From Gammaproteobacteria bacterium (GTDB taxonomy: Bacteria > Pseudomonadota > Gammaproteobacteria > Steroidobacterales > Steroidobacteraceae), in assembly GCA_003164785.1 (NCBI GenBank), contig PLUE01000034.1:1-64000 (forward strand): 64,000 bases of DNA, given 5' to 3'. Both the position numbers and the translations under genes were made by a program. Shown here piece after piece: positions 39,866 through 49,334 of the stretch (its first letter is position 1; each line of letters starts with the position of its first letter). The notes under the pieces were generated by a model. That model had not been told where the DNA came from. It saw only the letters and a list, made by a program, of their open reading frames with translations, and did not search any database.

Positions 39866-42550
39866 ATGGCGATAGCTCCCCACGATCCCCGACATGTCGA
39901 CCTGACGGCATCGGACATCCTGTCGCCCGGCACCTGGCCGCGCCGCGACATTCGCGCCGTGGCGGGGCTCGACGTGATTTGCACCAAGATCGCGGTGGAT
40001 TTTCAGGGCATGACGGCCGTCACGGCCGCGGGTTGCATCTTTACGAATCTCGAATTGCTGCGGGACGCGGCCCACGTCGACACCGCCTTCCACATCACGT
40101 TGGACCTCGAGGTCGAAAGCATTGCCGAGGTGCAGGTGGCGCGCGGCATGTTGACCACCGGCAATCCGGAGCAACTGCGGGGGCAGGCCCTGACCGCCCT
40201 GCCGTGGCTGAGGTCCCGCCTGGCGCCGCTGCGGATCTCGGAGATGCGGGACACCGCCAAACCGCGGCCGGACCAGATCGACGATGCCATGCTGTGGAGC
40301 GACCTCGGGATCGGTTCGGTGCTGATGATCGGCTATCACATCGGGGGTCGGGCGGCCGGGATACTGGGGATCGCCAACGCTCAACCGAGGGAAGGCTGGG
40401 AGGTGCAGCTGCACCTGTTGATGAAGCTGGTGGGCAGCAGTTTGTCGACTGGGCTCGAGCGCATCGAGATTCAACGCACCCTGCACGATCTCGAGGAGCG
40501 CAATGAGCTGGCGTTGTACAGCGCGAACGATGGCCTGTGGGACTTCGACACCTTGAACAACCGCGTCTACCTGTCGCCGCGCTGGAAGGCGATGCTGGGG
40601 TATGACGAGGTGGACGTGGGGCAGACGCCGGATTGGCGGACGCTCGTACACTCGGACGACATGTCGCGCGTGCAGTCGGCCATTCGTGATCACGTGGCCG
40701 GCAAGACGCCGATATTCGAGAGCCTGCATCGCATGCGCCATGCCACCGGCGAGTGGCGCTGGGTCATCAGCCGGGCGAAGGCGCGAGTCGACGAGAAAGG
40801 CCGACTGCTGCGGCTGGTGGGCGTGGAACTGGACATCACCGAACGCAAGTTGTACGAGGAAGCGCTGTTCCGCGAAAAGGAGAGCGCGCAGATCACCCTG
40901 CAGAGCATCGGCGACGGCGTGGTCACCACCGATGCCAAGGGAGTGATCGATTATCTGAATCCAGTCGCCGAGGCGCTCACGGGGTGGCGCCTCGAGGACA
41001 GTCAGGGCCGCGCCATCGAGGAGATCTTCCGCGCGTTCCACGAAGAGACCTGCGAGCCGCTGGAGAACCCGCTGGCCGTCGCCATTCGCCGCACACGGTC
41101 GATCAAGTCGGTACGGCCGATGTTGCTGATCCGGCGCGACGGCAACGAGATCTATGTCGAGAGCACGGCATCGCCGATACGCGACGGCAGCGGTGCGGTC
41201 TCGGGCGGCGTGCTCGTGTTCCATGACGTCAGCGAAGCGCGCGAGCTGAACCGCCGCCTGAGCTATCACGCGAGCCACGACGTGCTCACGGGTCTGGTGA
41301 ACCGCCGCGAATTCGAGAACCGCATGGAGCGCGCCCTGAAGAGCGCCAAGGCGCACGAGACCTCGTATGCGCTGTGCTACCTAGACCTCGATCAGTTCAA
41401 GATCATCAACGATACCTGTGGCCACAGCGCCGGCGACGCGCTGCTGGGTCAGGTGGGTGCGCTGCTGAAATCGAAGGTTCGCTGGCGCGACACGCTGGCG
41501 CGGCTGGGCGGCGACGAGTTCGGCATCTTGCTCGAGAGCTGCAACTTGGATGAGGCATTGCGCACGGCGGAGGCGCTGCGCGAGGCGGTGCGCAGTTTCA
41601 AGTTCACCTGGGAGGAACGCACGTTCCGTCTGGGCGCAAGCATCGGTGTCGTGCCGATTGCCCCGGAAAACGCCGACGTGGCCTCCGTGCTGAGCGCGGC
41701 CGACAGCGCCTGCCAGGCCGCCAAGGAGGCGGGCCGCAACCGCGTCCATAGCTTCGAGGAAAACGACATCGACTTGATGCGCCGCCGCCGCGAGATGCAG
41801 TGGGCCGCGCGCATCCACAGCGCGCTCGAGGAGGGCCGGTTCGAACTCTTCCGACAGACCATATTGCCGTTGCAAGTGCCGGAGATCGGCTCGCACTACG
41901 AGTTGTTGCTGCGCATGCGCGATGAGAACGGCAAGATCGTGGCGCCCGACAATTTCATCACCGCGGCCGAGCGCTACGGGATCATGCCGCAGATCGATCG
42001 CTGGGTCATCGAGAACGCGTTCCGGTGGTTGGTGTCGGAGGCAGACGAGCGCGAGAAGCTCGCCATGTGCTCCATCAATCTCTCCGGACAGAGCCTGGGC
42101 GACGACAAGTTCCTGCCCTACGTCATCGACCAGTTCCATCGCAGCGGTCTGGATGCGACGAAGATCTGCTTCGAGATCACGGAGACCGCGGCCATCGCGA
42201 GCTTCTCGCAGGCCAACCGGTTCATTCAGGCGCTGAAGGAGCTGGGCTGCAAGTTCGCGTTGGACGACTTCGGCACCGGTCTGTCGTCGTTCGGCTATCT
42301 GAAGCATTTTCCGGTGGATTTCCTGAAAATCGACGGCAGCTTCGTCAAGGAGATCCTGCACGATCCCATCGACCGGGAGATGGTGCGGTCCATTAACGAG
42401 ATCGGGCATCTGACGGGCAAACAGACGATCGCCGAGTTTGCCGAGAACGTGGACATCATCGACATGCTGCGCAGCCTCGGTGTCGACTACGCGCAGGGCT
42501 ACGGCATCTCGCAGCCACAGCGGGTGCTCAAGGCCGCGAATCTCGCCTGA
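39866..42550 (+). CDS. GAF-PAS-PAS-GGDEF-EAL cyclic-di-GMP signalling protein
   Basis: An 894-residue cytoplasmic protein with no membrane helices. Order: a GAF-like sensor (about 20-205, ending LGIANAQPREGWE); PAS 1 (about 215-330, NDGLWDFDTLNNRVYLSPRW and ITERKLYEEA); PAS 2 (about 335-450, GDGVVTTDAKGVIDYLNPVA); GGDEF (about 460-625, with intact RLGGDEFGILLE); and EAL (about 640-890, YELLLRMRD, DDFGTGLSSFGYL and FLKIDGSFVK). Both catalytic signatures look usable, so either synthesis or breakdown of c-di-GMP is possible. The upstream 186 bases contain a short TACAA...TTGTA repeat and no gene. It is convergent with nadC. Confidence 0.92.
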   Translation: MAIAPHDPRHVDLTASDILSPGTWPRRDIRAVAGLDVICTKIAVDFQGMTAVTAAGCIFTNLELLRDAAHVDTAFHITLDLEVESIAEVQVARGMLTTGNPEQLRGQALTALPWLRSRLAPLRISEMRDTAKPRPDQIDDAMLWSDLGIGSVLMIGYHIGGRAAGILGIANAQPREGWEVQLHLLMKLVGSSLSTGLERIEIQRTLHDLEERNELALYSANDGLWDFDTLNNRVYLSPRWKAMLGYDEVDVGQTPDWRTLVHSDDMSRVQSAIRDHVAGKTPIFESLHRMRHATGEWRWVISRAKARVDEKGRLLRLVGVELDITERKLYEEALFREKESAQITLQSIGDGVVTTDAKGVIDYLNPVAEALTGWRLEDSQGRAIEEIFRAFHEETCEPLENPLAVAIRRTRSIKSVRPMLLIRRDGNEIYVESTASPIRDGSGAVSGGVLVFHDVSEARELNRRLSYHASHDVLTGLVNRREFENRMERALKSAKAHETSYALCYLDLDQFKIINDTCGHSAGDALLGQVGALLKSKVRWRDTLARLGGDEFGILLESCNLDEALRTAEALREAVRSFKFTWEERTFRLGASIGVVPIAPENADVASVLSAADSACQAAKEAGRNRVHSFEENDIDLMRRRREMQWAARIHSALEEGRFELFRQTILPLQVPEIGSHYELLLRMRDENGKIVAPDNFITAAERYGIMPQIDRWVIENAFRWLVSEADEREKLAMCSINLSGQSLGDDKFLPYVIDQFHRSGLDATKICFEITETAAIASFSQANRFIQALKELGCKFALDDFGTGLSSFGYLKHFPVDFLKIDGSFVKEILHDPIDREMVRSINEIGHLTGKQTIAEFAENVDIIDMLRSLGVDYAQGYGISQPQRVLKAANLA

Positions 42551-42593
42551 GTGAGGCCGGGCCTCGCCGGAGTGCAGCAGCCCCTGCGTTTGG

Positions 42594-43469
42594 TCAGCGC
42601 CACTCGAAGCGCATGGACAGATCCACCGCGCGCACGTTCTTGGTGATGCTGCCCACCGAAATATAGTCGACCCCGGTGAGCGCGATATCGCGAATCGTCT
42701 GCGTCGTGACGCCGCCGGAGGCTTCCAGCTTCAACGGATGCAGGGCGGCGCGGTTGATGGCCACGGCCTCGCGCATGTCCGGCAGCGGGAATTCATCCAG
42801 CATCGCGATGTCCGCGCCCGCGGCGAGCGCCTCGCGCAGTTCGTCCAGGGTTTCGCACTCGACTTCGATGGGAACCCGGCCGGCCGCGAGGCCGGCGCCC
42901 GCTGACCGGGCGCTGGCGACGGCTGCGGCGATCGAGCCGGCGGCCATGATGTGGTTTTCCTTGATGAGCACACCATCGAACAGCCCGATCCGATGGTTTT
43001 GGCCACCCCCAACCCGCACGGCGTATTTTTGCGCCAGGCGCAGCCCCGGAATGGTTTTGCGGGTGTCGAGCACCCGGCAGGGCGTGTCGGCGATCAAGCC
43101 GGCAAATGCCCGTGCGGCGGTGGCGGTTCCCGACAAAAACTGCAGGAAATTCAAAGCTGTGCGCTCTCCGGTGAGGAGCGCGCGCGCGGCGCCGCGAAGC
43201 GTGAAGAGCGTCTGGTTCGGCGCCACGGTGGCGCCCTCGGCCACCTGCCACTCGACGACGACGGCGGCGTCGAGGCGGGCGAAGGTGGCGTCGACATACG
43301 GAATGCCGCAAATGACCGCGCTTTCGCGGGTGATGACGGTGGCCCGGCCGGCCCGATCCGCGGGAATGAGTGCGGCGGTCAAGTCGCCGCTCCCAATGTC
43401 CTCGGTCAGGGCCCTATCGACTTGGGTGGTCAAATCGTCGGGAACGGGCACGGCGGGCGGTGTTTTCAA
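42594..43469 (-). CDS. nadC: Nicotinate-nucleotide pyrophosphorylase (quinolinate phosphoribosyltransferase)
   Basis: Converts quinolinate and PRPP to nicotinate mononucleotide in de novo NAD synthesis. The 291-residue length is standard. Recognised by [34 protein letters not shown], the active-site [20 protein letters not shown], then [20 protein letters not shown], with [14 protein letters not shown] and [20 protein letters not shown] near the end. Its start lies about 60 bases from a perfect CsoR-like palindrome in the region shared with grxD. The convergent gap to the GGDEF/EAL gene contains a small GAGGCCGGGCCTC hairpin. Confidence 0.96.
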   Translation of the reverse strand: MKTPPAVPVPDDLTTQVDRALTEDIGSGDLTAALIPADRAGRATVITRESAVICGIPYVDATFARLDAAVVVEWQVAEGATVAPNQTLFTLRGAARALLTGERTALNFLQFLSGTATAARAFAGLIADTPCRVLDTRKTIPGLRLAQKYAVRVGGGQNHRIGLFDGVLIKENHIMAAGSIAAAVASARSAGAGLAAGRVPIEVECETLDELREALAAGADIAMLDEFPLPDMREAVAINRAALHPLKLEASGGVTTQTIRDIALTGVDYISVGSITKNVRAVDLSMRFEWR

Positions 43470-43529
43470 TGGGACAGCTCGTGGGGGGAAGGGCTGGAAG
43501 AATAGGGGGCGCCACTCAATAATTCAACG

Positions 43530-43551
43530 ATACCCCCAGCCCTGGGGGTAT
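43530..43551. promoter_or_regulatory. Perfect CsoR/RcnR-like palindrome between nadC and grxD
   Basis: ATACCCCCAG-CC-CTGGGGGTAT is a perfect 10+10 inverted repeat. TAC-C-tract/G-tract-GTA dyads are the usual operators of CsoR/RcnR/FrmR-family repressors. It sits between the divergent nadC and grxD genes, just upstream of a TACAAT -10-like hexamer (43574-43579) facing grxD, so a bound repressor would block that promoter. No CsoR-family gene is present in the window. Confidence 0.55.
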
Positions 43552-43638
43552 GGGTATGTTTTGGCCATTGCCGTACAATGAGCGCTGATCGCACACGCGA
43601 GCGGGTGTTCGAGCCCTAGTTTCATTTGGAGATCGACC

Positions 43639-43962
43639 ATGAATGCAATTGAACGTATCCAGAGCACCCTGGCGTCCGCCCCCGTCGTCCTTTACATGAA
43701 GGGAACGCCGGATTTTCCGCAGTGCGGCTTCTCGGCTCAGACCGTGGGCGCGTTGCGTGCCAGCAAGGCAAAGTTCGAGTACGTGAACATCTTCGAGGAT
43801 CCGGAAGTCCGTGATGCACTGAAGACGTATTCCAACTGGCCCACGTTTCCCCAGTTGTACGTGAACGGCGAACTCGTCGGCGGCTGCGACATCGTCGTCG
43901 AAATGTACAAGAGCGGTGAATTGAAGCAGTTGTTGGCCGAAGCGGGCGCAGTCCCCGCTTGA
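43639..43962 (+). CDS. grxD: Monothiol glutaredoxin (Grx4 type)
   Basis: A 107-residue CGFS glutaredoxin that binds and transfers a 2Fe-2S cluster with glutathione. It shows VVLYMKGTPDFPQCGFSAQT, the TVG..LK region, SNWPTFPQLYVNGELVGGCD and DIVVEMYKSGELKQLL, with no N-terminal thioredoxin extension, as in E. coli GrxD (115). A GGAG ribosome binding site lies 7 bases before the ATG. Probably monocistronic, with a hairpin downstream. The upstream metal-repressor-like palindrome suggests metal- or persulfide-responsive control (inference). Confidence 0.96.
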   Translation: MNAIERIQSTLASAPVVLYMKGTPDFPQCGFSAQTVGALRASKAKFEYVNIFEDPEVRDALKTYSNWPTFPQLYVNGELVGGCDIVVEMYKSGELKQLLAEAGAVPA

Positions 43963-43967
43963 TCGGC

Positions 43968-44012
43968 AAGGAGGCGCAGCATTCGCCGCGCCTCCTGCGC
44001 CTGCGCCTCCTT
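43968..44012. terminator. Hairpin between convergent grxD and DegP-type genes
   Basis: AAGGAGGCGCAG and CTGCGCCTCCTT form a perfect 12-base stem around a 21-base loop, placed between the two convergent stop codons. No T-run is present on either side, so termination strength is uncertain, but placement and stem length fit a shared terminator. Confidence 0.5.
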
Positions 44013-44019
44013 CGCCTTC

Positions 44020-45462
44020 CTAGCCGAGAGGCACGGGCACGAACACCCGGCTGTCGCCACGCTGTATCAGCAGCGCGATCTGGTTTCCATGGTCTTGCAC
44101 CATCTTGCGCAGCTGCGCGACATTGTCGACCGGCGTTCCATCGACCGAGAGGAGGACATCGCCCGCTTGGATGCCTGCCTCTGCGGCTCGTCCCTGCGCA
44201 TCCTCGACGACCAGGCCTCCGGTCACTCCTGCTGCGCGCTGTTCCTGGGGGTTGAGCGGGCGCACCGCCAAGCCGAGACGACCGGGTGTGGGGCCGTTGC
44301 CGGCTGAAGGCTCGGCCAGCCGCGTGGCCGTGCCGATCGTCGCCATCACGGTGAGGACTTTGCCGTCGCGCCACACCTCGAGGGAGGCCTTGTCGCCGGG
44401 CACGGCGGAACCGATGCGGGCGGACAGCTGGCCTGCGTCCACGATTGGGGCGCCATCGACCTTGAGTATCACGTCGCCGACCTTGATGCCGGCTTGGGAG
44501 GCGGCGCTGTCGGGCTCGACTTTGTCCACCAGCGCGCCGTTCGGTGCATTGAGCTTGAAGGAGTTGGCCAAGGTTTGATCGAGCGTTTGAACCTGCACGC
44601 CCAGGCGGGCATGCACGACCTTGCCGGTGTTGACGATCTGGTCCTTGATTTTGACGGCGACATTGATCGGGATGGCGAACGAAACGCCTTGATAGCCGCC
44701 CGAACTGCTGTAGATCTGTGCACTGATGCCCACGACGGCGCCGTTCGCGTCGAACAACGGGCCGCCCGAATTACCCGGGTTGACGGCCGCATCGGTCTGA
44801 ATGAAAGGGACGTAGCCATCGCCCGGCAGCGAGCGGCCTTTAGCGCTGACGATGCCTGCGGTGGCGGTCTCTTCGAGACCGAACGGTTCGCCGATCGCGA
44901 GCACGTAATCGCCGACGCCCAGCTGGTCCGAGTTGCCGAGCTGCACGACGGGTAGATTGTGCGCGTCGATCTTCAGGACGGCGATGTCGCTGGCCTTGTC
45001 GGAACCCAGCACCTTCGCCTTGAACTCGCGGTGATCGGACAACTTGACCGTGACGTCCTTGGCGCCGTCGACGACATGCGCGTTGGTCAACAACAGGCCG
45101 TCGCTCGAGATGATGAAGCCCGATCCTTGACCCCGCACCATGCGGTTCCTCGGCATCGGTCGGCCGTGAAACAGCTGGCCCAGCGGGTTGTCGTCGTCGG
45201 GGGAGCCGAATTCGGGGCCCGGCCCCGCGGACGTGTTGAGCTCGCCGGCGGTCATGATGCCGACGACGGCGGCCTGGTTTTCCGCCACGATGGCTCGATA
45301 GTTCGGGGTGCTGATCTGCGGGATCGGGTGGGGGGATTCCGCGGCGGTGACGGGCGGCGAGTCCTTGGTCTGCAGCAGGGCGGGGGTGGCCAAACCGGTG
45401 GCAGTGCCCACGGCCAGCAGGCCTGCCGCCGACCAGACTAATGTACTCGTGCGAATTTGCAT
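44020..45462 (-). CDS. Periplasmic serine protease/chaperone of the DegP/DegQ/MucD (HtrA) family
   Basis: A 480-residue exported quality-control protease. An N-terminal signal or anchor (LVWSAAGLLAVGTATGLATP) is followed by a trypsin-like domain with triad His in LLTNAHVVDGA, Asp in KASDIAVLKID and Ser in VNPGNSGGPLFD. Two PDZ domains follow (about 290-380 and 395-478; ARLGVQVQTLDQ and GRLGLAVRPLNP). It degrades misfolded envelope proteins. The two-component system upstream is on the same strand, and a CTTAAG direct repeat 61-77 bases before its start may be that regulator's site. Confidence 0.93.
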   Translation of the reverse strand: MQIRTSTLVWSAAGLLAVGTATGLATPALLQTKDSPPVTAAESPHPIPQISTPNYRAIVAENQAAVVGIMTAGELNTSAGPGPEFGSPDDDNPLGQLFHGRPMPRNRMVRGQGSGFIISSDGLLLTNAHVVDGAKDVTVKLSDHREFKAKVLGSDKASDIAVLKIDAHNLPVVQLGNSDQLGVGDYVLAIGEPFGLEETATAGIVSAKGRSLPGDGYVPFIQTDAAVNPGNSGGPLFDANGAVVGISAQIYSSSGGYQGVSFAIPINVAVKIKDQIVNTGKVVHARLGVQVQTLDQTLANSFKLNAPNGALVDKVEPDSAASQAGIKVGDVILKVDGAPIVDAGQLSARIGSAVPGDKASLEVWRDGKVLTVMATIGTATRLAEPSAGNGPTPGRLGLAVRPLNPQEQRAAGVTGGLVVEDAQGRAAEAGIQAGDVLLSVDGTPVDNVAQLRKMVQDHGNQIALLIQRGDSRVFVPVPLG

Positions 45463-45522
45463 GAAGATCTCCTGGAGATGAAGCGGTCGAGCATTTGCTC
45501 GGCGGAAGCTTCACCTGCCAGG

Positions 45523-45539
45523 CTTAAGGCAGTCTTAAG
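45523..45539. promoter_or_regulatory. CTTAAG-N5-CTTAAG direct repeat, candidate response-regulator box
   Basis: Two identical CTTAAG half-sites with an 11-base period lie 61-77 bases upstream of the DegP-type start, overlapping the end of the histidine-kinase gene. The layout matches PmrA/QseB-type boxes (CTTAA-N6-CTTAA), and the neighbouring regulator belongs to that group, so it may control the protease gene. Confidence 0.55.
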
Positions 45540-46905
45540 AGGCGGCCGGAAAGCGCACCGCGACCCGGAGTCCGGGGCCCGGAGGTTGGCCGCCCCGCAG
45601 GACGGCGCGGCGCGCGCCGTCCTGCGGGCTGCCGCGGGCAGCGTCGTCCGCATCATCCAGGGTGACGAGTGCTCCGTGGCGCTCGGCGATGGCCTTGACG
45701 ATGGCGAGCCCGAGGCCGGTGCCGCTCTCCTGCCGGGCGGCGCGCCGATAGAAACGGTCGAATACCCGCTCCCTGTCGGCGGCCGCGATTCCGGGGCCAT
45801 CATCGACCACTTCCAGCAGCGCCCCGCCGGCGGTCGGCCTGCAGCGGACGTCGACGGCGCCGCCGATTGGCGTATATCGCACTGCATTGTCCAGCAGATT
45901 GCGGACGAGAATCCGCAGCGATTCTCGATCGGCGCGGACGAGGGCGCCGGGCTGGGCCTGCAGGCCGAGATCAATGTCGCGAGCCGCCGCCAGGACATGG
46001 GTGTCCTTGATCCCCTCGGCCGCGACGCTTGCCAAATCCAGCAACTCGAGTTCGACGGCGCCTTGCTGGGGATCGCTCCGGGCCAGGGCGAGCAACTGTT
46101 CGGCCAGATGGATCGCGCGTTCGATGGCGTCGCCCAGCCGGGCGCGAGCGTCGACCCAGGCGTCCAAGTCCGGCGCGCGATCCAATAATTGCAGCTGCAG
46201 GCGCAGCGCCGTCAGCGGTGACCGTAATTCATGAGCGGCGTCGGCGATGAAGTTGCGTTGGACCGCGAACGCTTCGCGCAGTCGCGCCAGCAGCCGGTTC
46301 AGTTCGGCCACGAGCGGATCGATCTCGCGCGGCAGGTTGTCGGTGGCCAGGGGTGTGAGACTGCGCGCATCGCGCCGCTGGATGTCGGCGGTCAACCGTC
46401 GCAGCGGAAGCAGTCCGCGGCCGACGGTCCACGCGACGAACACGATCATCACGGGCAGCAGCAGAATCAGGGGGATCACGATGCGCAGCGCCGCCGCACG
46501 TGCCAGGCGTTCGCGTACGCGGACGGGCTGGGCGATTTGAATCACCCCGTCGCCGGTCTGCAGACCGTAGGCGCGCCACGCCTGCCCCTGCAGGGACAGG
46601 TCGGCATAGCCCAGCACGGTTCGATTGATCATCGGCAATCCTGGCCGCGAGAGGTACATGCGCGAGCCGAACAAATCCCAGATCTGGATCACGAAATCCA
46701 CGTCGCCCTGGTCCGGGGGGATCTCGATGCGCGGCGCGAGGGTTATCTGGCCGCGCAGCGACAGCGCCATCTGGCGCAGTTGATAATCGAACAGCGTCGA
46801 GGTCTCGTTGAGCACGCGGCGATAGGTGATGGTGGCCGTGAGGACGGAGACGATGGCCACCAGCACGATCAACGCCAACAGCAGGCGATTGCGAATCGAT
46901 CTCAT
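45535..46905 (-). CDS. Sensor histidine kinase (QseC/PmrB-like)
   Basis: A 456-residue inner-membrane kinase. First helix LLLALIVLVAIVSVLTATIT; periplasmic loop about 30-165; second helix IPLILLLPVMIVFVAWTVGR; then HAMP, with HisKA His in FIADAAHELRSPLTALRLQL. The HATPase has NLLDNAVRYTPIGGA, DDGPGIAAADRERVF and ESGTGLGLAIVKAI. The periplasmic part is of the two-component-kinase N-terminal type found in QseC. Its ATG overlaps the response-regulator stop (ATGA). Near the C-terminus a short insert (ARGSPQDGARRAVLRGG) lengthens the ATP-domain tail. Confidence 0.92.
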   Translation of the reverse strand: MRSIRNRLLLALIVLVAIVSVLTATITYRRVLNETSTLFDYQLRQMALSLRGQITLAPRIEIPPDQGDVDFVIQIWDLFGSRMYLSRPGLPMINRTVLGYADLSLQGQAWRAYGLQTGDGVIQIAQPVRVRERLARAAALRIVIPLILLLPVMIVFVAWTVGRGLLPLRRLTADIQRRDARSLTPLATDNLPREIDPLVAELNRLLARLREAFAVQRNFIADAAHELRSPLTALRLQLQLLDRAPDLDAWVDARARLGDAIERAIHLAEQLLALARSDPQQGAVELELLDLASVAAEGIKDTHVLAAARDIDLGLQAQPGALVRADRESLRILVRNLLDNAVRYTPIGGAVDVRCRPTAGGALLEVVDDGPGIAAADRERVFDRFYRRAARQESGTGLGLAIVKAIAERHGALVTLDDADDAARGSPQDGARRAVLRGGQPPGPGLRVAVRFPAAS

Positions 46906-47561
46906 GTCTTCGGCACGAAGTAGCCGACGCCGCGCAGCGTTCGAATGACGTCGCTGCCGAGCTTGCGCCGCAGGCCATGGATGTACACCTCGACCGCGTT
47001 GCTGCCGATGGGCTCATCCCAGCCGTAGAGGCGGTCCTCGAGTTGCGAGCGCGACAGCACCGCGCCCGGCCGCTGCAGCAGCGCTTCGAGCACCGCATAC
47101 TCGTGTGCCGAGACGTTGACCGGTACGCCGGCCTGCTCGACCGTATGGGTGACGGGATCGAGCCGCAAGGCACCATGCTGAATGCTCGTATCGGCGCGTC
47201 CGCTCGCCCGGCGCAGTACCGAGCGCACGCGCGCCATCAATTCGTCGAGATCGAAGGGCTTGACGATGTAGTCGTCGGCGCCGGCGTCGAGGCCGGCGAT
47301 CCGGCTGCGGATCTCGTCGCGGGCGGTCAGGATGATCACCGGCGTCGCGTCTCCCCGTCGCCGCAACCCGCGCAGCACCTCGATGCCGTCCTGCTGCGGC
47401 AGGCCGAGGTCCAGCAACACCAGGTCGAAGACCGTGGCATGCAGCGCGCCGCTCGCGCTCCTGCCATCGCTGGTCCAATCGACCGCGAACCCTGACTGGC
47501 GCAGCGCCGTCTGCAGGCCCTGGGCGATCATGCCATCGTCTTCAACCAGCAGGACACGCAT
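46902..47561 (-). CDS. Response regulator (QseB/PmrA-like, OmpR family)
   Basis: A 219-residue regulator starting MRVLLVEDDGMIAQGLQTAL; the tracked ORF's 72 extra residues are antisense-like and overlap rnt. Receiver: phospho-Asp in LVLLDLGLPQQDG, ILTARDEIRSR and DYIVKPFDLDELMARVRSVL. Winged helix: VNVSAHEYAVLEALLQRPGA, LYGWDEPIGSNAVEVYIHGL and IRTLRGVGYFVPK. GWDEPIGSNAVEVYIHxLRRKLG is the signature of the QseB/PmrA/BasR group. It is co-translated with the kinase and probably acts at the CTTAAG repeat before the DegP-type gene. Confidence 0.93.
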   Translation of the reverse strand: MRVLLVEDDGMIAQGLQTALRQSGFAVDWTSDGRSASGALHATVFDLVLLDLGLPQQDGIEVLRGLRRRGDATPVIILTARDEIRSRIAGLDAGADDYIVKPFDLDELMARVRSVLRRASGRADTSIQHGALRLDPVTHTVEQAGVPVNVSAHEYAVLEALLQRPGAVLSRSQLEDRLYGWDEPIGSNAVEVYIHGLRRKLGSDVIRTLRGVGYFVPKT

Positions 47562-47577
47562 CGACCCGCCGCACGAG

Positions 47578-48291
47578 CTATGTCGCGGTCGATCCGGAGA
47601 CCGATCCGTCCGGGCCTGCCGGCCCATCCGTCTCGACCTCGAGCGGTCCCATCGACGCCAGGCGTCTGCGGCTGGCGTCGAATACGCCCTGGAACTGATT
47701 GCAGACGATGCAAAACAGATCGGCCGTGCGCTCCGCGTCGTACGCGGCGGAGTGGGCCGACGCCGTATCCCATTCACCGCCCGACGCGAGCGTGGCGCGC
47801 ATCAGCACGGTCTGCCCGAAGGCGACGCCGCCGAGCGTCGCCGTGTCGAAGCTCGTGAACGGGTGGAAGGGATTGCGTTTGATCTGGGTGCGGGCCACCG
47901 CCGCGTTCAAGAAATTCAAATCGAAAAAGGAGTTGTGGCCGACGAGCACTGCGCGTGTGCAATCGGCCGCGCGTATGGCCTTTCTGACCTCGTTGAAGAT
48001 GCGTTGCAACGCATCTTCCTCCTGGATCGCGAGGCGCAGCGGATGATGCGGATCGATGCCGGTCACCGCCATCGAGGCGGGTTCCAGATTGGCGCCGGGG
48101 AACGGCACGACGTGATGGCGGAAGGTTTCGCCGCGCGCCAGCGTGCCGTCGCTGCGCATTTCAAGGAACACCGCGGCGATTTCCAGCAGCGCATCGGTCT
48201 GCGAGTTGAACCCGCCGGTTTCGACGTCGATGACCACGGGCAGGAAGCCGCGGAAACGGGTGGCGAAAGTGATGGGCGGAAGCTGGCTCAT
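47578..48291 (-). CDS. rnt: Ribonuclease T
   Basis: A 3'-5' exoribonuclease that trims tRNA 3' ends and stable RNAs. The start at [20 protein letters not shown] overlaps the pyrC stop (ATGA). The 237 residues carry the DEDDh exonuclease motifs: [39 protein letters not shown] and [38 protein letters not shown] is characteristic of RNase T, which is confined mainly to gammaproteobacteria and so supports the taxonomic placement. The last 20 residues ([16 protein letters not shown]) are an unusual Gly/Ser tail. The QseB-like gene starts 16 bases downstream. Confidence 0.94.
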   Translation of the reverse strand: MSQLPPITFATRFRGFLPVVIDVETGGFNSQTDALLEIAAVFLEMRSDGTLARGETFRHHVVPFPGANLEPASMAVTGIDPHHPLRLAIQEEDALQRIFNEVRKAIRAADCTRAVLVGHNSFFDLNFLNAAVARTQIKRNPFHPFTSFDTATLGGVAFGQTVLMRATLASGGEWDTASAHSAAYDAERTADLFCIVCNQFQGVFDASRRRLASMGPLEVETDGPAGPDGSVSGSTAT

Positions 48292-49334
48292 GCTCGTGCC
48301 GCGGAGGCAATGCGCCATGCAATGCTTTCGCCGCTGCGATAAGGCACCAGGGTGCCGTTGCCGAATTCGTAGGATAGTGGTGACACCCAAGACTCCTTGA
48401 TCAAGGTGATGACGTCGTCGTGACGCGGCAAACCGTAAAAATCCGCGCCAAAATGACTCGCGAAGCCCTGCAGTCGATCGAGGCGTCCCGCCTGCTCGAA
48501 AGCCTCCGCATACAACTCGATCGCCGCATGCGCGGTGAACATGCCTGCACAACCACAGGCATTTTCCTTTGTCGTCCGCTCGTGCGGAGCGCTGTCGGTG
48601 CCGAGAAAATAGCGCGGGTTGCCGCTCGTGGCCGCATTCAACAGGGCGATCCGATCCTCCTCGCGCTTGAGGATGGGCAGGCAATAATAGTGCGGTCTGA
48701 TGCCGCCGGAAAAGATCGCGTTGCGATTGTGCAGCAGATGTTGCGGCGTGATCGTGGCCGCGACGCCGGCGCGGGCGTTGCCCACGAAATCGACTGCGCG
48801 CGCGGTCGTGATGTGTTCGAACACCACCTTCAACGTCGGGAAGCGCTCGAGCAGCGGGGCCAAGACCGCATCGATGAAGTGCGACTCGCGGTCGAAAACG
48901 TCGATCTGCGCGCCCGGCGTCTCACCGTGCACCAGCAGCGGCATGCCGAGTTCCTCCATGCGCGCGAGCGTCGGGTACACGTGTCGTATATCGGTGACGC
49001 CGGCATCGGAATGGGTGGTGGCGCCGGCCGGATACAACTTGACGCCATGGACGAATCCGCAGGCCTTCGCGCGCCCGATCTCCTCGGGCGGCATGTTGTT
49101 CGTCAGATACAACGTCATGAGCGGCTCGAAACGGCTTCCGGCCGGCAATGCGGCGAGAATGCGTTCACGATAAGCGGCCGCGAGCGCCGTCGACGTGATC
49201 GCGGCCTTCAGATTCGGCATGACGATGGCCCGGCCGAATTGCGCGGCCGTGAATGCCGCCACCGCGTTCAGCGATGCGCCATCGCGCAAGTGCACGTGCC
49301 AGTCGTCGGGCCTGTGTATCGTCAGCGCGTTCAA
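48288..49334 (-). CDS. pyrC: Dihydroorotase
   Basis: Cyclises carbamoyl-aspartate to dihydroorotate in pyrimidine synthesis. The start is placed at a TTG (reading [20 protein letters not shown]) that overlaps the stop of the M17 peptidase gene as TTGA; a GTG seven codons upstream is the alternative. The 348-residue length matches class II PyrC. Metal ligands are seen in [10 protein letters not shown], the carbamylated Lys in [16 protein letters not shown], His in LLVHGETPG and [15 protein letters not shown], and Asp in [10 protein letters not shown]. It forms an M17-pyrC-rnt chain with overlapping ends. Confidence 0.95.
   Translation of the reverse strand: MNALTIHRPDDWHVHLRDGASLNAVAAFTAAQFGRAIVMPNLKAAITSTALAAAYRERILAALPAGSRFEPLMTLYLTNNMPPEEIGRAKACGFVHGVKLYPAGATTHSDAGVTDIRHVYPTLARMEELGMPLLVHGETPGAQIDVFDRESHFIDAVLAPLLERFPTLKVVFEHITTARAVDFVGNARAGVAATITPQHLLHNRNAIFSGGIRPHYYCLPILKREEDRIALLNAATSGNPRYFLGTDSAPHERTTKENACGCAGMFTAHAAIELYAEAFEQAGRLDRLQGFASHFGADFYGLPRHDDVITLIKESWVSPLSYEFGNGTLVPYRSGESIAWRIASAARA

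Noticed and set aside
39857-41356. 499-codon minus-strand ORF opposite the GGDEF/EAL gene
   Set aside because: Antisense to a well-supported multi-domain gene; no motif of its own.
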